Of a DNA stretch of 39,436 bases, positions 24,194 through 32,008 are shown piece by piece. The stretch's first letter is position 1, and the number at the start of each line of letters is the position of its first letter. The notes below the pieces were generated by a model that ran no database searches, was not told the origin of the DNA, and saw only the letters and a list, made by a program, of their open reading frames with translations. The translations under genes and the position numbers were made by a program. This DNA is from Cytophagales bacterium. Lineage in GTDB: Bacteria > Bacteroidota > Bacteroidia > Cytophagales > Microscillaceae. The stretch is from NCBI GenBank assembly GCA_013298075.1, contig JAAFJG010000043.1, positions 1-39,436 of the forward strand, written 5' to 3'.

Positions 24194-24225
24194 CAAATAT
24201 ATCACTTTTTATTCTTAATTTCAAA
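24194..24225 (-). promoter_or_regulatory. Promoter of the TPR/HTH regulator gene
   Basis: On the minus strand this is TTTG (24222-24225), 20 bases, then TATATTTG (24194-24201), 30 bases before the start codon. It lies in the gap beyond the FemAB/GNAT-like gene that ends at 24278. Confidence 0.68.
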
Positions 24226-24277
24226 AAAAGTGATGGATTTTTAATTTTATCTCTTCTAATACATTCCAATAAATATG

Positions 24278-25219
24278 CTATAAATCACAAAACCATTCAT
24301 TTTTTTGTGATATTTCTGCACCCAATCTTTGTTTAAATGTCAAAAGTCCTGCGTTAATCACGCCTTTATCTGTGGCAATTCCTAAATCTAAGATTTTAAA
24401 ATGATGTTCAAGAGCATAACTTGACAAGCAGGCAAACAAAAAAACCAACGGACTAAATACCAAAAAATCTACATTATCCGCAGGATAAAACGAGTACAAA
24501 ATACTATCATTCATTATAATTGTTACGCACAAAGCCGCTATTTTTTCGTCTTTTTTGACTGTAAATAGTCGGAATTTTTCGGGAAATGTATGGATTAAAT
24601 GAATAAAATTTTGTTCATCAAGAGTCATCGGATAGTTTTTTCGTTCTCTACTTTTTTTGATAAATTGATGCACAAAAACAAGGTCAATATCTTGATTTTC
24701 TGTATGAAAAGTAAAATTATTTTTAACGCATTTTTGAAAACGTCTTTTTTCTGAGGTATGAAAATTTTCTACTATATTTTTATTTAATTTGAGATGCAAA
24801 TTGAGTTCTGAATTTTTTAATTGAAATTTATTTTGAAACAAAATATTTTCTATCAACGCATTTTTTTCGGGTGCATAACACAAAGGAAAATTTTTGATTA
24901 CCATTGATTTTACATTTTTTTGTTTCAAAAATATTTTTATTTCTTGTATAAATAGCAAAAAATTATTGGTATTTATATTTTCCATTTCAAAACAAAAACC
25001 GCCAAATGTGGCTCTAAAAGGACTTAAAAAAACTTGATTGACAATTATTCCACCCAAATAATATTCTATTTTTTTATCATTTATCCAAATAAAATAAATA
25101 CATTCTCCTAAATTTTCTTTATTTTGGTCGATAATATGTGTTGGTTCTTGTAAAAAAAAAGAAGTTGGAAAAGTATATTTTTCTAATTCATTTATATTTT
25201 TTTGAATAATTTTTAGCAT
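24278..25219 (-). CDS. GNAT/FemAB-like acyltransferase
   Basis: The 313-residue cytosolic protein shows two weak GNAT-type halves. The second has FRLFTVKKDEKIAALCVTII, NDSILYSFYPAD, FLVFSPLVFLFACLSSYALE and the LDLGIATDKGVINAGLLTFKQRLGA ending (shown here only in part: LDLGIATDKG, LLTFKQRLGA). This 'lDlGia...n.gl..FK..lGa' pattern is that of FemAB/BioF2-like acetyltransferase-fold proteins. The substrate is unknown. Its start region is divergent from clpS; a -7 box TAAATTTG at 25295-25302 with TTTG at 25325-25328 could serve it. Confidence 0.68.
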   Translation of the reverse strand: MLKIIQKNINELEKYTFPTSFFLQEPTHIIDQNKENLGECIYFIWINDKKIEYYLGGIIVNQVFLSPFRATFGGFCFEMENINTNNFLLFIQEIKIFLKQKNVKSMVIKNFPLCYAPEKNALIENILFQNKFQLKNSELNLHLKLNKNIVENFHTSEKRRFQKCVKNNFTFHTENQDIDLVFVHQFIKKSRERKNYPMTLDEQNFIHLIHTFPEKFRLFTVKKDEKIAALCVTIIMNDSILYSFYPADNVDFLVFSPLVFLFACLSSYALEHHFKILDLGIATDKGVINAGLLTFKQRLGAEISQKNEWFCDL

Positions 25220-25294
25220 TTTTTTGATGTTTATTTATTTTTATTTTTATATCTATTTTTTGTATTTTAATAATACAATATTTTACTTTGTATA

Positions 25295-25328
25295 AATTTA
25301 TGAGCAAATTTAGTTGTATTTATCCAAA
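25295..25328 (-). promoter_or_regulatory. Candidate promoter of the FemAB/GNAT-like gene
   Basis: On the minus strand this is TTTG (25325-25328), a 22-base spacer and TAAATTTG (25295-25302), 75 bases before the start. The spacer is at the long end of what is usual. Confidence 0.45.
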
Positions 25329-25396
25329 AAAACAAAATTTTATATTATATTTGAGAATAAATTACTTTAAAAAATAAAGAAAAAAATGAACTAAAA

Positions 25397-25428
25397 TTTG
25401 GAAAATTCAAAAAAAACACTTACCTTTG
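25397..25428 (+). promoter_or_regulatory. Promoter of clpS
   Basis: TTTG (25397-25400), 20 bases, then TACCTTTG (25421-25428), an exact Bacteroidota consensus, 28 bases before the clpS start. Confidence 0.75.
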
Positions 25429-25456
25429 AATTGTCAAATCAACAAAAATATTTGCA

Positions 25457-25735
25457 ATGGGAAAAGTGAAAGAATTTGAAATGCCTGATTTTGATACAGA
25501 TGTTATCGAAATTGAGGAAAGTAAATTAGTCGTTTTTAATGATGACAAAAATACTTTTGAACACGTGATAGACACATTAATTGATGTATGCGGACACACG
25601 CCCGAACAAGCTGAGCAATGTGCTTGGATTATTCACTCAAAAGGAAAATATGCGGTGAAAGAAGGTTCTTTTGAAGCCTTAGCACCTATGAGAAATGATA
25701 TTTGTCGTAGAGGAATTTCTGCTGAAATTATGTAA
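25457..25735 (+). CDS. clpS: ATP-dependent Clp protease adaptor ClpS
   Basis: The 92-residue protein is a single ClpS domain. The hydrophobic pocket that reads N-degrons is marked by VVFNDDKNTFEHVIDTLIDV (the NDD..T..fV motif). The ClpA/ClpC-binding surface follows as CGHTPEQAEQCAWIIHSKGK, with AWxxHxxG in the usual form. ClpS delivers proteins with destabilising N-terminal residues to the ClpAP/ClpCP protease in the cytosol. It stands alone, with its own promoter and a strong terminator (25757-25792). The family's usual second partner, clpA, is not adjacent, as in other Bacteroidota. Confidence 0.93.
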   Translation: MGKVKEFEMPDFDTDVIEIEESKLVVFNDDKNTFEHVIDTLIDVCGHTPEQAEQCAWIIHSKGKYAVKEGSFEALAPMRNDICRRGISAEIM

Positions 25736-25756
25736 AAATATACTTTTTTATAGATA

Positions 25757-25792
25757 AAAAAAAGAACTTTTTGTTATGAAAGTTCTTTTTTT
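25757..25792 (+). terminator. Intrinsic terminator after clpS
   Basis: The left arm AAAAAGAACTTT and the right arm AAAGTTCTTTTT form a stem of about 12 bp with a short loop (TTGTTATG), ending in a T-run, 22 bases past the clpS stop. Confidence 0.82.
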
Positions 25793-25851
25793 GTATCTAT
25801 TTATCTCTTGATAATTGTTAATTTTTGTGTAGTTTTCTAACAAAATGGTTA

Positions 25852-25935
25852 GAAATTTTTGGCTAAAGCCAACCATTAAATTTTATATTATTCTCCAAAT
25901 AAATCTGGAGGCAATTCAAAAAACATTTCAAAAAA
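25852..25935 (+). repeat. Dispersed CTCCAGAT/ATCTGGAG hairpin repeat, copy 2
   Basis: This copy has GGCTAAAGCC, the AT-rich stretch, a slightly imperfect hairpin TCTCCAAATAAATCTGGAGG, and CAATTCAAAAAACATTTCAA as in the copy at 31026-31134. It lies between the clpS terminator and the kynU promoter. The remainder of the gap up to 26020 is AT-rich without features. Confidence 0.72.
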
Positions 25936-26026
25936 AATATTTTTCGCAAAACTTACTAAAAAAACAAAAATCTTAGTAATATTTAACATTTTTTTAAAAA
26001 ATATAATTATTTTAATTTTTTATGCT

Positions 26027-26034
26027 TATATTTG
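26027..26034 (+). promoter_or_regulatory. -7 promoter box of kynU
   Basis: TATATTTG matches TAnnTTTG and lies 54 bases before the ATG at 26088. Because it is downstream of the alternative ATG at 26022, it argues that 26088 is the true start. The -33 region is AT-rich without a clear TTTG. Confidence 0.5.
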
Positions 26035-26087
26035 CAAAAAAATACAAAAATAAAAAGCCAATAACTTTACAATCCTTATTACAACCG

Positions 26088-27362
26088 ATGCTAAACAACT
26101 TAAAATCTTTCGCATATAATGCTGACGACGAAGACCCACTTAAAAAATTTCGTAATTACTTTTATTTTCCTCAATTAAATGGAAAACCTGTTTTATATTT
26201 TACAGGAAATTCACTTGGTTTACAACCCGTTCAAACTAATAATTTTGTAAAAAAAGAATTAGAAAAATGGGCTGAGTATGGCGTAGAAGGGCATTTTAAA
26301 ACTGATAAACCTTGGTTTGATTATCATAAACACGCCAAAAACGGACTAACACACCTCACAGGTGCGTTGCCAACCGAAGTAACGGCAATGAATGCGTTGT
26401 CTGTTAATTTACATTTATTATTGGTCAGTTTTTATCAGCCCAAAGGAAAAAAAACTAAAATTATGATGGAAAGCGGTGCTTTTCCATCGGACCAATATGC
26501 TATCGAAACGCAAATTAAATGGCACGGTCTGGACGTAGATAAAAATATTATCGAACTGACTCCAAGACAAGGCGAAAAGATACTCAGAACAGAAGATATT
26601 TTAGATAAAATTCAAGAAAATAAAGGCGAATTGGCTTTGGTGATGTTGAGTGGCGTAAATTATTATACAGGACAATATTTTGATATTCCAACTATTACCC
26701 AAAAAGCACAAAGCGTGGGAGCATATTGTGGTTGGGATTTGGCACACGCCATAGGTAATGTCCCTCTCGAATTACATAAATGGAATGTAGATTTTGCAGT
26801 TTGGTGTTCTTATAAATACTTAAATTCAGGACCTGGTGGAGTTGGCGGAGCATTTGTTCACGAAAAATATCATCAAGCAGATGTAATGCGTTTGGCAGGT
26901 TGGTGGGGTTATGAAGAAAAGACAAGATTTCAGATGAAAAAAGGTTTTTTACCTGAAAAAAATGTTGATTCTTGGCAATTAAGTAATGCGTCTATTTTGC
27001 CTTTGGCAGCCCATTTAGCATCTTTGCAAATATTTATAGAGGCTAATATTTATAAATTAAGAGAAAAAAGCGAAAAATTAACAGGCTTTTTAGAGCAAGT
27101 GATTGAGGCAGTGAAAGCAGAAGTGAATGTAGATATTGACATTATCACTCCTCAAAATCCAAGAGAAAGAGGTTGTCAATTATCTTTAATCGTAAAAAAT
27201 AAAGGCAAGCAAATGTTTGAAGCACTTCAAAATCAAAATATTATTGCCGATTGGAGAGAGCCAAACGTGATTAGATTGGCACCTGTGCCTTTGTATAATT
27301 CTTTTGTGGATATAATGAAATTTGGTGAAATTTTAAAACAAGTTGCTATCAATTTGAATTAA
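26088..27362 (+). CDS. kynU: Kynureninase
   Basis: The 424-residue PLP enzyme cleaves L-kynurenine to anthranilate plus alanine (or 3-hydroxykynurenine to 3-hydroxyanthranilate) in tryptophan catabolism. Seen in the sequence are YFTGNSLGLQP (37-47), SGAFPSDQYA (129-138), GWDLAHAIGN (215-224) and the PLP-binding Lys243 in CSYKYLNSGPGG. GWWGYEE and the C-terminal region EPNVIRLAPVPLYNSF are also family marks. A start at 26022 would add 22 atypical residues and lies upstream of the -7 box, so 26088 is chosen. An ABC ATPase follows after 7 bases. No other kyn gene is in the window. Confidence 0.95.
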   Translation: MLNNLKSFAYNADDEDPLKKFRNYFYFPQLNGKPVLYFTGNSLGLQPVQTNNFVKKELEKWAEYGVEGHFKTDKPWFDYHKHAKNGLTHLTGALPTEVTAMNALSVNLHLLLVSFYQPKGKKTKIMMESGAFPSDQYAIETQIKWHGLDVDKNIIELTPRQGEKILRTEDILDKIQENKGELALVMLSGVNYYTGQYFDIPTITQKAQSVGAYCGWDLAHAIGNVPLELHKWNVDFAVWCSYKYLNSGPGGVGGAFVHEKYHQADVMRLAGWWGYEEKTRFQMKKGFLPEKNVDSWQLSNASILPLAAHLASLQIFIEANIYKLREKSEKLTGFLEQVIEAVKAEVNVDIDIITPQNPRERGCQLSLIVKNKGKQMFEALQNQNIIADWREPNVIRLAPVPLYNSFVDIMKFGEILKQVAINLN

Positions 27363-27369
27363 AAAAAAT

Positions 27370-28122
27370 ATGATTGAACTTAAAAATATAAAAAAACAAT
27401 TCAATGGGCGTGATGTCTTAAAAGGCATCGATGCTACTTTTTATAGGGGAAAAACCAATATGATTATTGGGGCAAGTGGAACAGGAAAAAGTGTGTTATT
27501 GAAGTGTATTGTGGGTTTGGTGCAAGTAGATAATGGTGATATTTTATATGACCAACGTGAATTTACGCGCGCAGACAAAGACCTAAAAAGAGAAATTAGG
27601 CGAGAAATTGGTATGTTATTTCAAGGCGGAGCTTTGTTTGACTCTAAAACGGTTGAGCAAAATGTCCTTTTTCCTTTGGATATGCTGACCAAAATGACTA
27701 AGCAAGAAAAAGCAGATAGAGTCGCATTTTGTTTAGAAAGAGTAGGACTTTCGCAGGCATCCAAACGTATGCCTTCCGAAATTAGTGGCGGTATGAAAAA
27801 AAGAGTAGGCATTGCGCGTGCCATTGCTTTGCAAACTAAATACTTATTTGTTGATGAGCCTAATTCTGGTTTAGACCCTTTGACATCTATCAAAATAGAT
27901 AATTTAATTCAAGAAATTACACAAGAAAATAATATCACAACCGTTATTGTCAGCCATGATATGAATTCTGTAATGGAAATTGGAGAACATATTATTTTTT
28001 TATATCAAGGCGAAAAAGTTTGGCAAGGTGATAATAAATCTATTTTTCATTCTGAGGTAAAAGAATTGAATGAATTTGTGTTCTGTAATAAATTATTGAG
28101 TGATTTGAGAACGCATTTATAA
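27370..28122 (+). CDS. ABC transporter ATP-binding protein, MlaF/Mkl-like
   Basis: This 250-residue nucleotide-binding subunit has Walker A GASGTGKS (34-41), Q-loop MLFQGGALFDS (82-92), signature ISGGMKKR (138-145), Walker B YLFVDEP and H-switch IVSHDMNSV. The GGALFDS(ks)TVxxNV and SGGMkkRvxiARA patterns are those of MlaF/Ttg2A/Mkl-type ATPases, which work with an MlaE permease and MCE proteins in phospholipid or hydrophobic-compound traffic. No mlaE or mlaD gene is beside it. It is probably cotranscribed with kynU (7-base gap). Asn replaces Thr in the usual DEPTSGLD. The target of transport is unknown. Confidence 0.9.
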   Translation: MIELKNIKKQFNGRDVLKGIDATFYRGKTNMIIGASGTGKSVLLKCIVGLVQVDNGDILYDQREFTRADKDLKREIRREIGMLFQGGALFDSKTVEQNVLFPLDMLTKMTKQEKADRVAFCLERVGLSQASKRMPSEISGGMKKRVGIARAIALQTKYLFVDEPNSGLDPLTSIKIDNLIQEITQENNITTVIVSHDMNSVMEIGEHIIFLYQGEKVWQGDNKSIFHSEVKELNEFVFCNKLLSDLRTHL

Positions 28123-28157
28123 AAATATTTTTTTAACTTTAATCATTACATCAAAAT

Positions 28158-28246
28158 AAAATCCGTGTTATTTGTGTAGCCCGCATCATCTGTGTTCCAT
28201 TTTTAAAACATAAATGATACGAATTGAACAGGTAAACACAGATTTT
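28158..28246. repeat. Imperfect palindrome, about 90 bases
   Basis: The arms AAAATCCGTGTT...CATCATCTGTGTT (from 28158) and AACATAAATGATACG...AACACAGATTTT (to 28246) are inverted relatives with scattered mismatches. It lies between the converging ABC ATPase gene and the DUF4097-like gene, and may act as a terminator or be a degraded repeat element. Confidence 0.5.
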
Positions 28247-28312
28247 TTAAATCAAATTTTTAGTAGAGTAGGGGAGAGGCAACGATTTTTCTTTTCTTTA
28301 TAAAAATATAAT

Positions 28313-29062
28313 CTAAAATCTTTTCTTTATTTTAATTTTTCCTTTTCTTGAATTGAGTTTAAAAATTGCTCCATTATTCCCAATTTTTTGTTCTTTTTTT
28401 TGTGGAATGATATATTTTGCTCTCTTTTTTTTGTCAAAAGAGCCATTATTAGTCATATTTTCGTTTATACTCGGTGCATAATTTTCTTTTGTTGGATTGG
28501 CAAAATCACTTTCAACTCGGTTATTTTCGGTTTGTGTTTCCAAATTTGCGTTAGTATTTTCGGGAATATTCAACGTAATATCTCCTGTCAAATTAGTAAA
28601 AGACATCGGTTTTTCAGTTGTAATTTCTGCAAAATCTGCTTCAATATCTCCATCATCATTTTGTACAAAAGCCCAACCTTTTATTTCGCTCAACGTAATT
28701 TTTCCTTTTCGAGATTGTAATTCGATGCCTGATTTTATTTTTTTTATGTCAATATTTCCCTCATCTGTCCAATGAATTTTAAGATAAGTTTGATAAGGAA
28801 CTAAAATTATATATTCAGACATTTGCACAGAAGCCGTTCTAAAATAATTGATTTGTCCTTGTTTTTCCAATATAAAAGGCGTTTCGTTAGGTTTTACAAT
28901 TACAACAATCGTATCGCCTGCGTATCCTTCAATTTTTAAATTCCCTCTATATCCTTCTATCACCAAAGTATTACCAATATCAACTTTTTTAATTTCTTGG
29001 GCAATCAAAAAAGGAGAAAATAAAAGTAAAAAAACATAAAAAATAAAAAATTTGGTTGTCAT
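28313..29062 (-). CDS. Exported protein with DUF4097-like beta-helix repeats
   Basis: The 249-residue protein has a signal peptide (to about residue 21). The following short strands repeat roughly every 20 residues: VEIEGYRGNLKIEGYAGDT-like, DEGNIDIKKIKSGIELQSRK, GKITLSEIKGWAFVQNDDGD. This 'GdI.i.n..G.v.v....G.i' design is that of DUF4097 adhesin-like domains. A basic, low-complexity tail ends the protein with KGKIKIKKRF. It is the last of three same-strand genes: ECF sigma factor, anti-sigma factor and this protein. Its role is unknown. Confidence 0.7.
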   Translation of the reverse strand: MTTKFFIFYVFLLLFSPFLIAQEIKKVDIGNTLVIEGYRGNLKIEGYAGDTIVVIVKPNETPFILEKQGQINYFRTASVQMSEYIILVPYQTYLKIHWTDEGNIDIKKIKSGIELQSRKGKITLSEIKGWAFVQNDDGDIEADFAEITTEKPMSFTNLTGDITLNIPENTNANLETQTENNRVESDFANPTKENYAPSINENMTNNGSFDKKKRAKYIIPQKKEQKIGNNGAIFKLNSRKGKIKIKKRF

Positions 29063-29198
29063 TGGTTTTATAATTAGTCCTTTTATAATCTAAAAAAATA
29101 TAAAAGTTTTTTGTTTAATTGATATTTATAAAGATAAAAATATTTGATTGTAAACCTATAAAACTCAAAATAATATAGGTTTATTTTCTTTTATAAAA

Positions 29199-30155
29199 CT
29201 ACATACTTTCCAAAGCATCTTCTACACAATCTCTCACAACAGGGTGCAATTCTTGTTCTAATAAACGATTCAAAGGCAAAGCACCTTCCAAAATATTGTT
29301 TTTTACAATCCAATCTACTGTCGCTAATTGCAAATGCGTATTTTTAATATAAGGTAATTGCGCCAATACTTGTGTACGAACTTCTTCTAAATGTGCGTAT
29401 TTTTCTAACTCAGACAAAGCCGCTAATTGTTGATGTACGTTTTCATTATTTTTGATATAAGATAAATAATCTTTTAAATTTACGTTTTTTTCGTATATTT
29501 TTTTAACTTTATCCGTATCTAATGGCGCATAATTATCTTTATTGACTACTCTTGAATATGATTTTTCTTCCATTTTCATAGCCATATCAGACATCATTGG
29601 CTCGCCCATATTGCTCGCAGTGGCAGATTTTGTTTCTATGGGTTGAATGGTTTTATTATTATCCACATAAACGTCATCGATAGACTTTGGTTTTTTATCC
29701 GTTTTAACTTTTTTAGTATCGATATTTTTTGGTAATACTTTTTGCGTTTCTTGTTGATTTTTATTGGCTATTTCACTATTTTTTTGGATATTTTTTTGTG
29801 AAACAGCAAACCACAAAGTAATTGCAGTTAAAGTAAATCCCATTGCAAAAGCCACTTTAAATTTTGGCATTGTCCACCATAATTTAACATTTTCTAACCA
29901 AATTTGGAAACTTTTTTTTGATTTTTGATTTTTTTGTGCTTCACTTAACATCGCATAAAAATCCATTTTCAAATGAGGTTTTACGTCTGCTAAAGGTGCT
30001 TTTTTTACAAAAAATAACGTATCTTTCAAAGCATCTAATTCGCTTTGAAATTCAGGATTTTTTTGTAAATAATCCTTAATTCTATATTCTGTTGCTTCAT
30101 CAGTTTTACCTTTCAAAAAGTCTATCAAATGAGGCTCAATTTCTTCGTAACGCAT
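29199..30155 (-). CDS. Anti-sigma factor with HEAT-like periplasmic domain
   Basis: The 318-residue protein begins with a cytosolic zinc-finger-like helical region, 1-70 (IEPHLIDFLKGKTDEATEYR). This is a common anti-sigma form without the classic HxxxCxxC. A single membrane helix, AFAMGFTLTAITLWFAV, follows at about 105-121. After a low-complexity linker, the periplasmic end (about 240-318) has alternating helices such as HQQLAALSELEKYAHLEEVR and ILEGALPLNRLLEQELHPVV, the HEAT-repeat look. It lies 70 bases downstream of the ECF sigma gene, which strongly suggests that it holds that sigma factor at the membrane. Confidence 0.82.
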   Translation of the reverse strand: MRYEEIEPHLIDFLKGKTDEATEYRIKDYLQKNPEFQSELDALKDTLFFVKKAPLADVKPHLKMDFYAMLSEAQKNQKSKKSFQIWLENVKLWWTMPKFKVAFAMGFTLTAITLWFAVSQKNIQKNSEIANKNQQETQKVLPKNIDTKKVKTDKKPKSIDDVYVDNNKTIQPIETKSATASNMGEPMMSDMAMKMEEKSYSRVVNKDNYAPLDTDKVKKIYEKNVNLKDYLSYIKNNENVHQQLAALSELEKYAHLEEVRTQVLAQLPYIKNTHLQLATVDWIVKNNILEGALPLNRLLEQELHPVVRDCVEDALESM

Positions 30156-30225
30156 ATTTTTCTATTTTTTATAAGTAGGAATGTGTTTTTTATCCTAAAA
30201 TTAATCAAGTATTATTTTGTAAAAA

Positions 30226-30780
30226 CTAACGATTCAAATTATATTTTTGTACTACTTCTTTGAGTAATTGCAATGCTCGATGCACGCGCACACGTACCAA
30301 ATTTTCTGTAATATTAAATAATTTTGCCAAATCTTTGTATTCCATTTCTTCTAATTGACTTAAAACTAAGATTTCTCTTTTGTCGTGAGGCAATTTTTCT
30401 AAAGCGGCGTACATTATTTTCAAACGGTCTTCTTTTTCTGCATATTCTTGGTCATTATCCGCAAATTTAATATTTTTTTCACTATGGACTTTATCCAAAG
30501 AATCAATATTTAATTTGAGTTTTTTAAAGTGGTCGTGTTGCACATTGCGAGCGATTTGATAAAACCAAGACTTAAAAACAGCATTTTCTTTGTAAGAATG
30601 TTTATATTTAATAATTCTTTCAAATACTTGTTGAGTCAAATCATTGCTTAAATCTTCATCAAAAGTAGTCCGTAAATAAAAATTATACAAACGAATATGA
30701 TACCTCTCAAAAAGAAGCCCCAACTGCTCGATTTGTCCTTGACAAACCTTTAACATGATATGTTCGTCTGAAAGTTGCAA
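30226..30780 (-). CDS. ECF-type RNA polymerase sigma factor
   Basis: The 184-residue protein has sigma-70 region 2 (FYLRTTFDEDLSNDLTQQVF and FKSWFYQIARNVQHDHFKK) and region 4 (REILVLSQLEEMEYKDLAKL and FNITENLVRVRVHRALQLL). It has no region 1 or 3, which defines the extracytoplasmic function class. It directs polymerase to a regulon of its own when released from the anti-sigma factor encoded next (29199-30155). The family's Bacteroidota members often control envelope or stress genes. A candidate -7 box TAAATTTG is at 30842-30849 on the minus strand. Confidence 0.93.
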   Translation of the reverse strand: MQLSDEHIMLKVCQGQIEQLGLLFERYHIRLYNFYLRTTFDEDLSNDLTQQVFERIIKYKHSYKENAVFKSWFYQIARNVQHDHFKKLKLNIDSLDKVHSEKNIKFADNDQEYAEKEDRLKIMYAALEKLPHDKREILVLSQLEEMEYKDLAKLFNITENLVRVRVHRALQLLKEVVQKYNLNR

Positions 30781-30890
30781 AATATAAGATAGTTTTTTAG
30801 TTTAAATTTAGATATATTACTGATGGCTTATAAAAATATTACAAATTTATTTATTTATTTTTAAAAAATACATAAAATTGTAAAAAAAAG

Positions 30891-31025
30891 ATGAAAAAAA
30901 GGTCTGTTTATACGAGAAATGAAAATATATTTGGTTCATGGGAAATTATTCCAGCGCTAATTTTGTTGTGTTGGATAGCCATTTATTTTAAAAATATAGA
31001 AAAATACCAATTTAAAAAAAGGTAG
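30891..31025 (+). CDS. Predicted 44-aa single-pass membrane protein
   Basis: A short open frame from ATG 30891 to TAG 31025 encodes MKKRSVYTRNENIFGSWEII, a hydrophobic helix (PALILLCWIAIYF) and a basic tail ending in FKKR. Positive ends around one helix, a purine-rich stretch (AAAAAAAAG) before the ATG, and placement in the divergent gap facing the ECF sigma gene make it a plausible real small protein. No family is recognised. It ends exactly where a dispersed repeat begins. The chance of a random ORF this size in AT-rich DNA is not negligible. Confidence 0.45.
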   Translation: MKKRSVYTRNENIFGSWEIIPALILLCWIAIYFKNIEKYQFKKR

Positions 31026-31134
31026 AGATTTCGGCTAAAGCCAAAAGTTGAATTTTATATTATCCTCCAGATAAATCTGGAGGCAATTCAAAAAAACATT
31101 TCAAAAAAAATTCCGTACAAATTTCCTAAGAATC
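31026..31134 (+). repeat. Dispersed CTCCAGAT/ATCTGGAG hairpin repeat, copy 3
   Basis: This is the most complete copy: TTTCGGCTAAAGCC, an AT-rich stretch, CCTCCAGATAAATCTGGAGG, CAATTCAAAAAAACATTTC, and ACAAATTTCCTAAGAAT. It is followed at once by TTATTTTTTAGATGCTCCCT (31137-31156), a terminal piece of the other element family in minus orientation. The stretch 31157-31310 shows AT-rich DNA with a TAATTTTG box (31284-31291). Confidence 0.75.
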
Positions 31135-31310
31135 TTATTTTTTAGATGCTCCCTAAAGTCTATCGACTATTTTCTAAATGCAAAGTTAAATATTTTATTT
31201 TGCTACCAAATAATATTTTATACTTTTAATCATACTCTTAAAAAAATAATCTATTTTTATTTTTTTTATTATCAAAAAAAGTATAATTTTGCATAATAAA
31301 ATGAAACAAC

Positions 31311-31480
31311 TAAGGGACTAAATAAAAAATAATATACCTAAAAAAAACTCCCTCACCTTCGGGGAGGGCTGGGGTGGGACATAATTTGAGTGAAAAGCCC
31401 CACCCTATTCCTCTCCAGCGGTGAGGGAACTAAAAATAAGTTTTTTGAGTGGGTAATTTATTTTTTAGATGCTCCCTAAA
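31311..31480. mobile_element. MITE-like element, same termini as 8675-8836, GC-richer hairpin core
   Basis: The plus-strand left end TAAGGGACTAAATAAAAAAT matches the minus-strand end of the 8675-8836 element. The right end, read on the minus strand, TTTAGGGAGCATCTAAAAAA, matches that element's left end. The core is a large imperfect hairpin: CCCTCACCTTCGGGGAGGG with GGGGTGGGAC on one side, and GCCCCACCC with CTCTCCAGCGGTGAGGG on the other. No ORF lies inside. The element precedes the DUF1569 gene. Confidence 0.7.
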
Positions 31481-31540
31481 ATATATTTTGTTGTTTTTTT
31501 ATGTGTAAAAATAATATTTATTATTTCTTCAAAAAAAACC

Positions 31541-31993
31541 ATGAAAAACTTATTCAACGCCAACGATGCGGCACAAACCATCGAGAGAATTAGTCAACTA
31601 AAAACCGATTCAAAAGCACAATGGGGCAAAATGTCTGTGTCTCAAATGTTAGCGCATTGCAACGTTCCTTACGAGTTTGTGTATGATAACAAACATCCAA
31701 AACCAAACTTTTTTATGAAATTAATTTTTAAATTATTCGTAAAAAGTGCGGTAGTAGGTGAGAAACCGTATAAAAAAAATTCTCCAACTGCTCCTGCTTT
31801 TATTATCAAAGAAGATAAAAATTTTGAGATAGAAAAAAAACGTTTGGTAGATTATATCCAAAAAACATTGGCATTAGGCGAAAGTCATTTTGATGGAAAA
31901 GAGTCAATTTCATTTGGAAAATTATCTAAAAATGAATGGAATATTATGTTTGCTAAGCATCTTGACCATCATTTACAACAATTTGGTGTATAA
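31541..31993 (+). CDS. DUF1569 (DinB-like) family protein
   Basis: The protein has 150 residues from ATG 31541. A longer frame to 31469 begins within the mobile element and would add a hydrophobic leader foreign to the family, so the later start is preferred. Typical marks are AQWGKMSVSQMLAHCNVPYE near residues 25-45 and the ending FGKLSKNEWNIMFAKHLDHHLQQFG with its HLDHHLxQFG motif. The fold is a four-helix DinB-like bundle, with histidines that could bind a metal. The biochemical role of the family is not known. It is 15 bases before the NlpC/P60 gene. Confidence 0.88.
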   Translation: MKNLFNANDAAQTIERISQLKTDSKAQWGKMSVSQMLAHCNVPYEFVYDNKHPKPNFFMKLIFKLFVKSAVVGEKPYKKNSPTAPAFIIKEDKNFEIEKKRLVDYIQKTLALGESHFDGKESISFGKLSKNEWNIMFAKHLDHHLQQFGV

Positions 31994-32008
31994 TTATTAA
32001 CGAATATA

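Noticed and set aside
26022-26087. Upstream start of kynU
   Set aside because: It lies before the -7 box TATATTTG and adds residues not typical of kynureninase.
31469-31540. Upstream start of the DUF1569 gene
   Set aside because: It begins inside the mobile element's end and gives a hydrophobic leader unlike the family.
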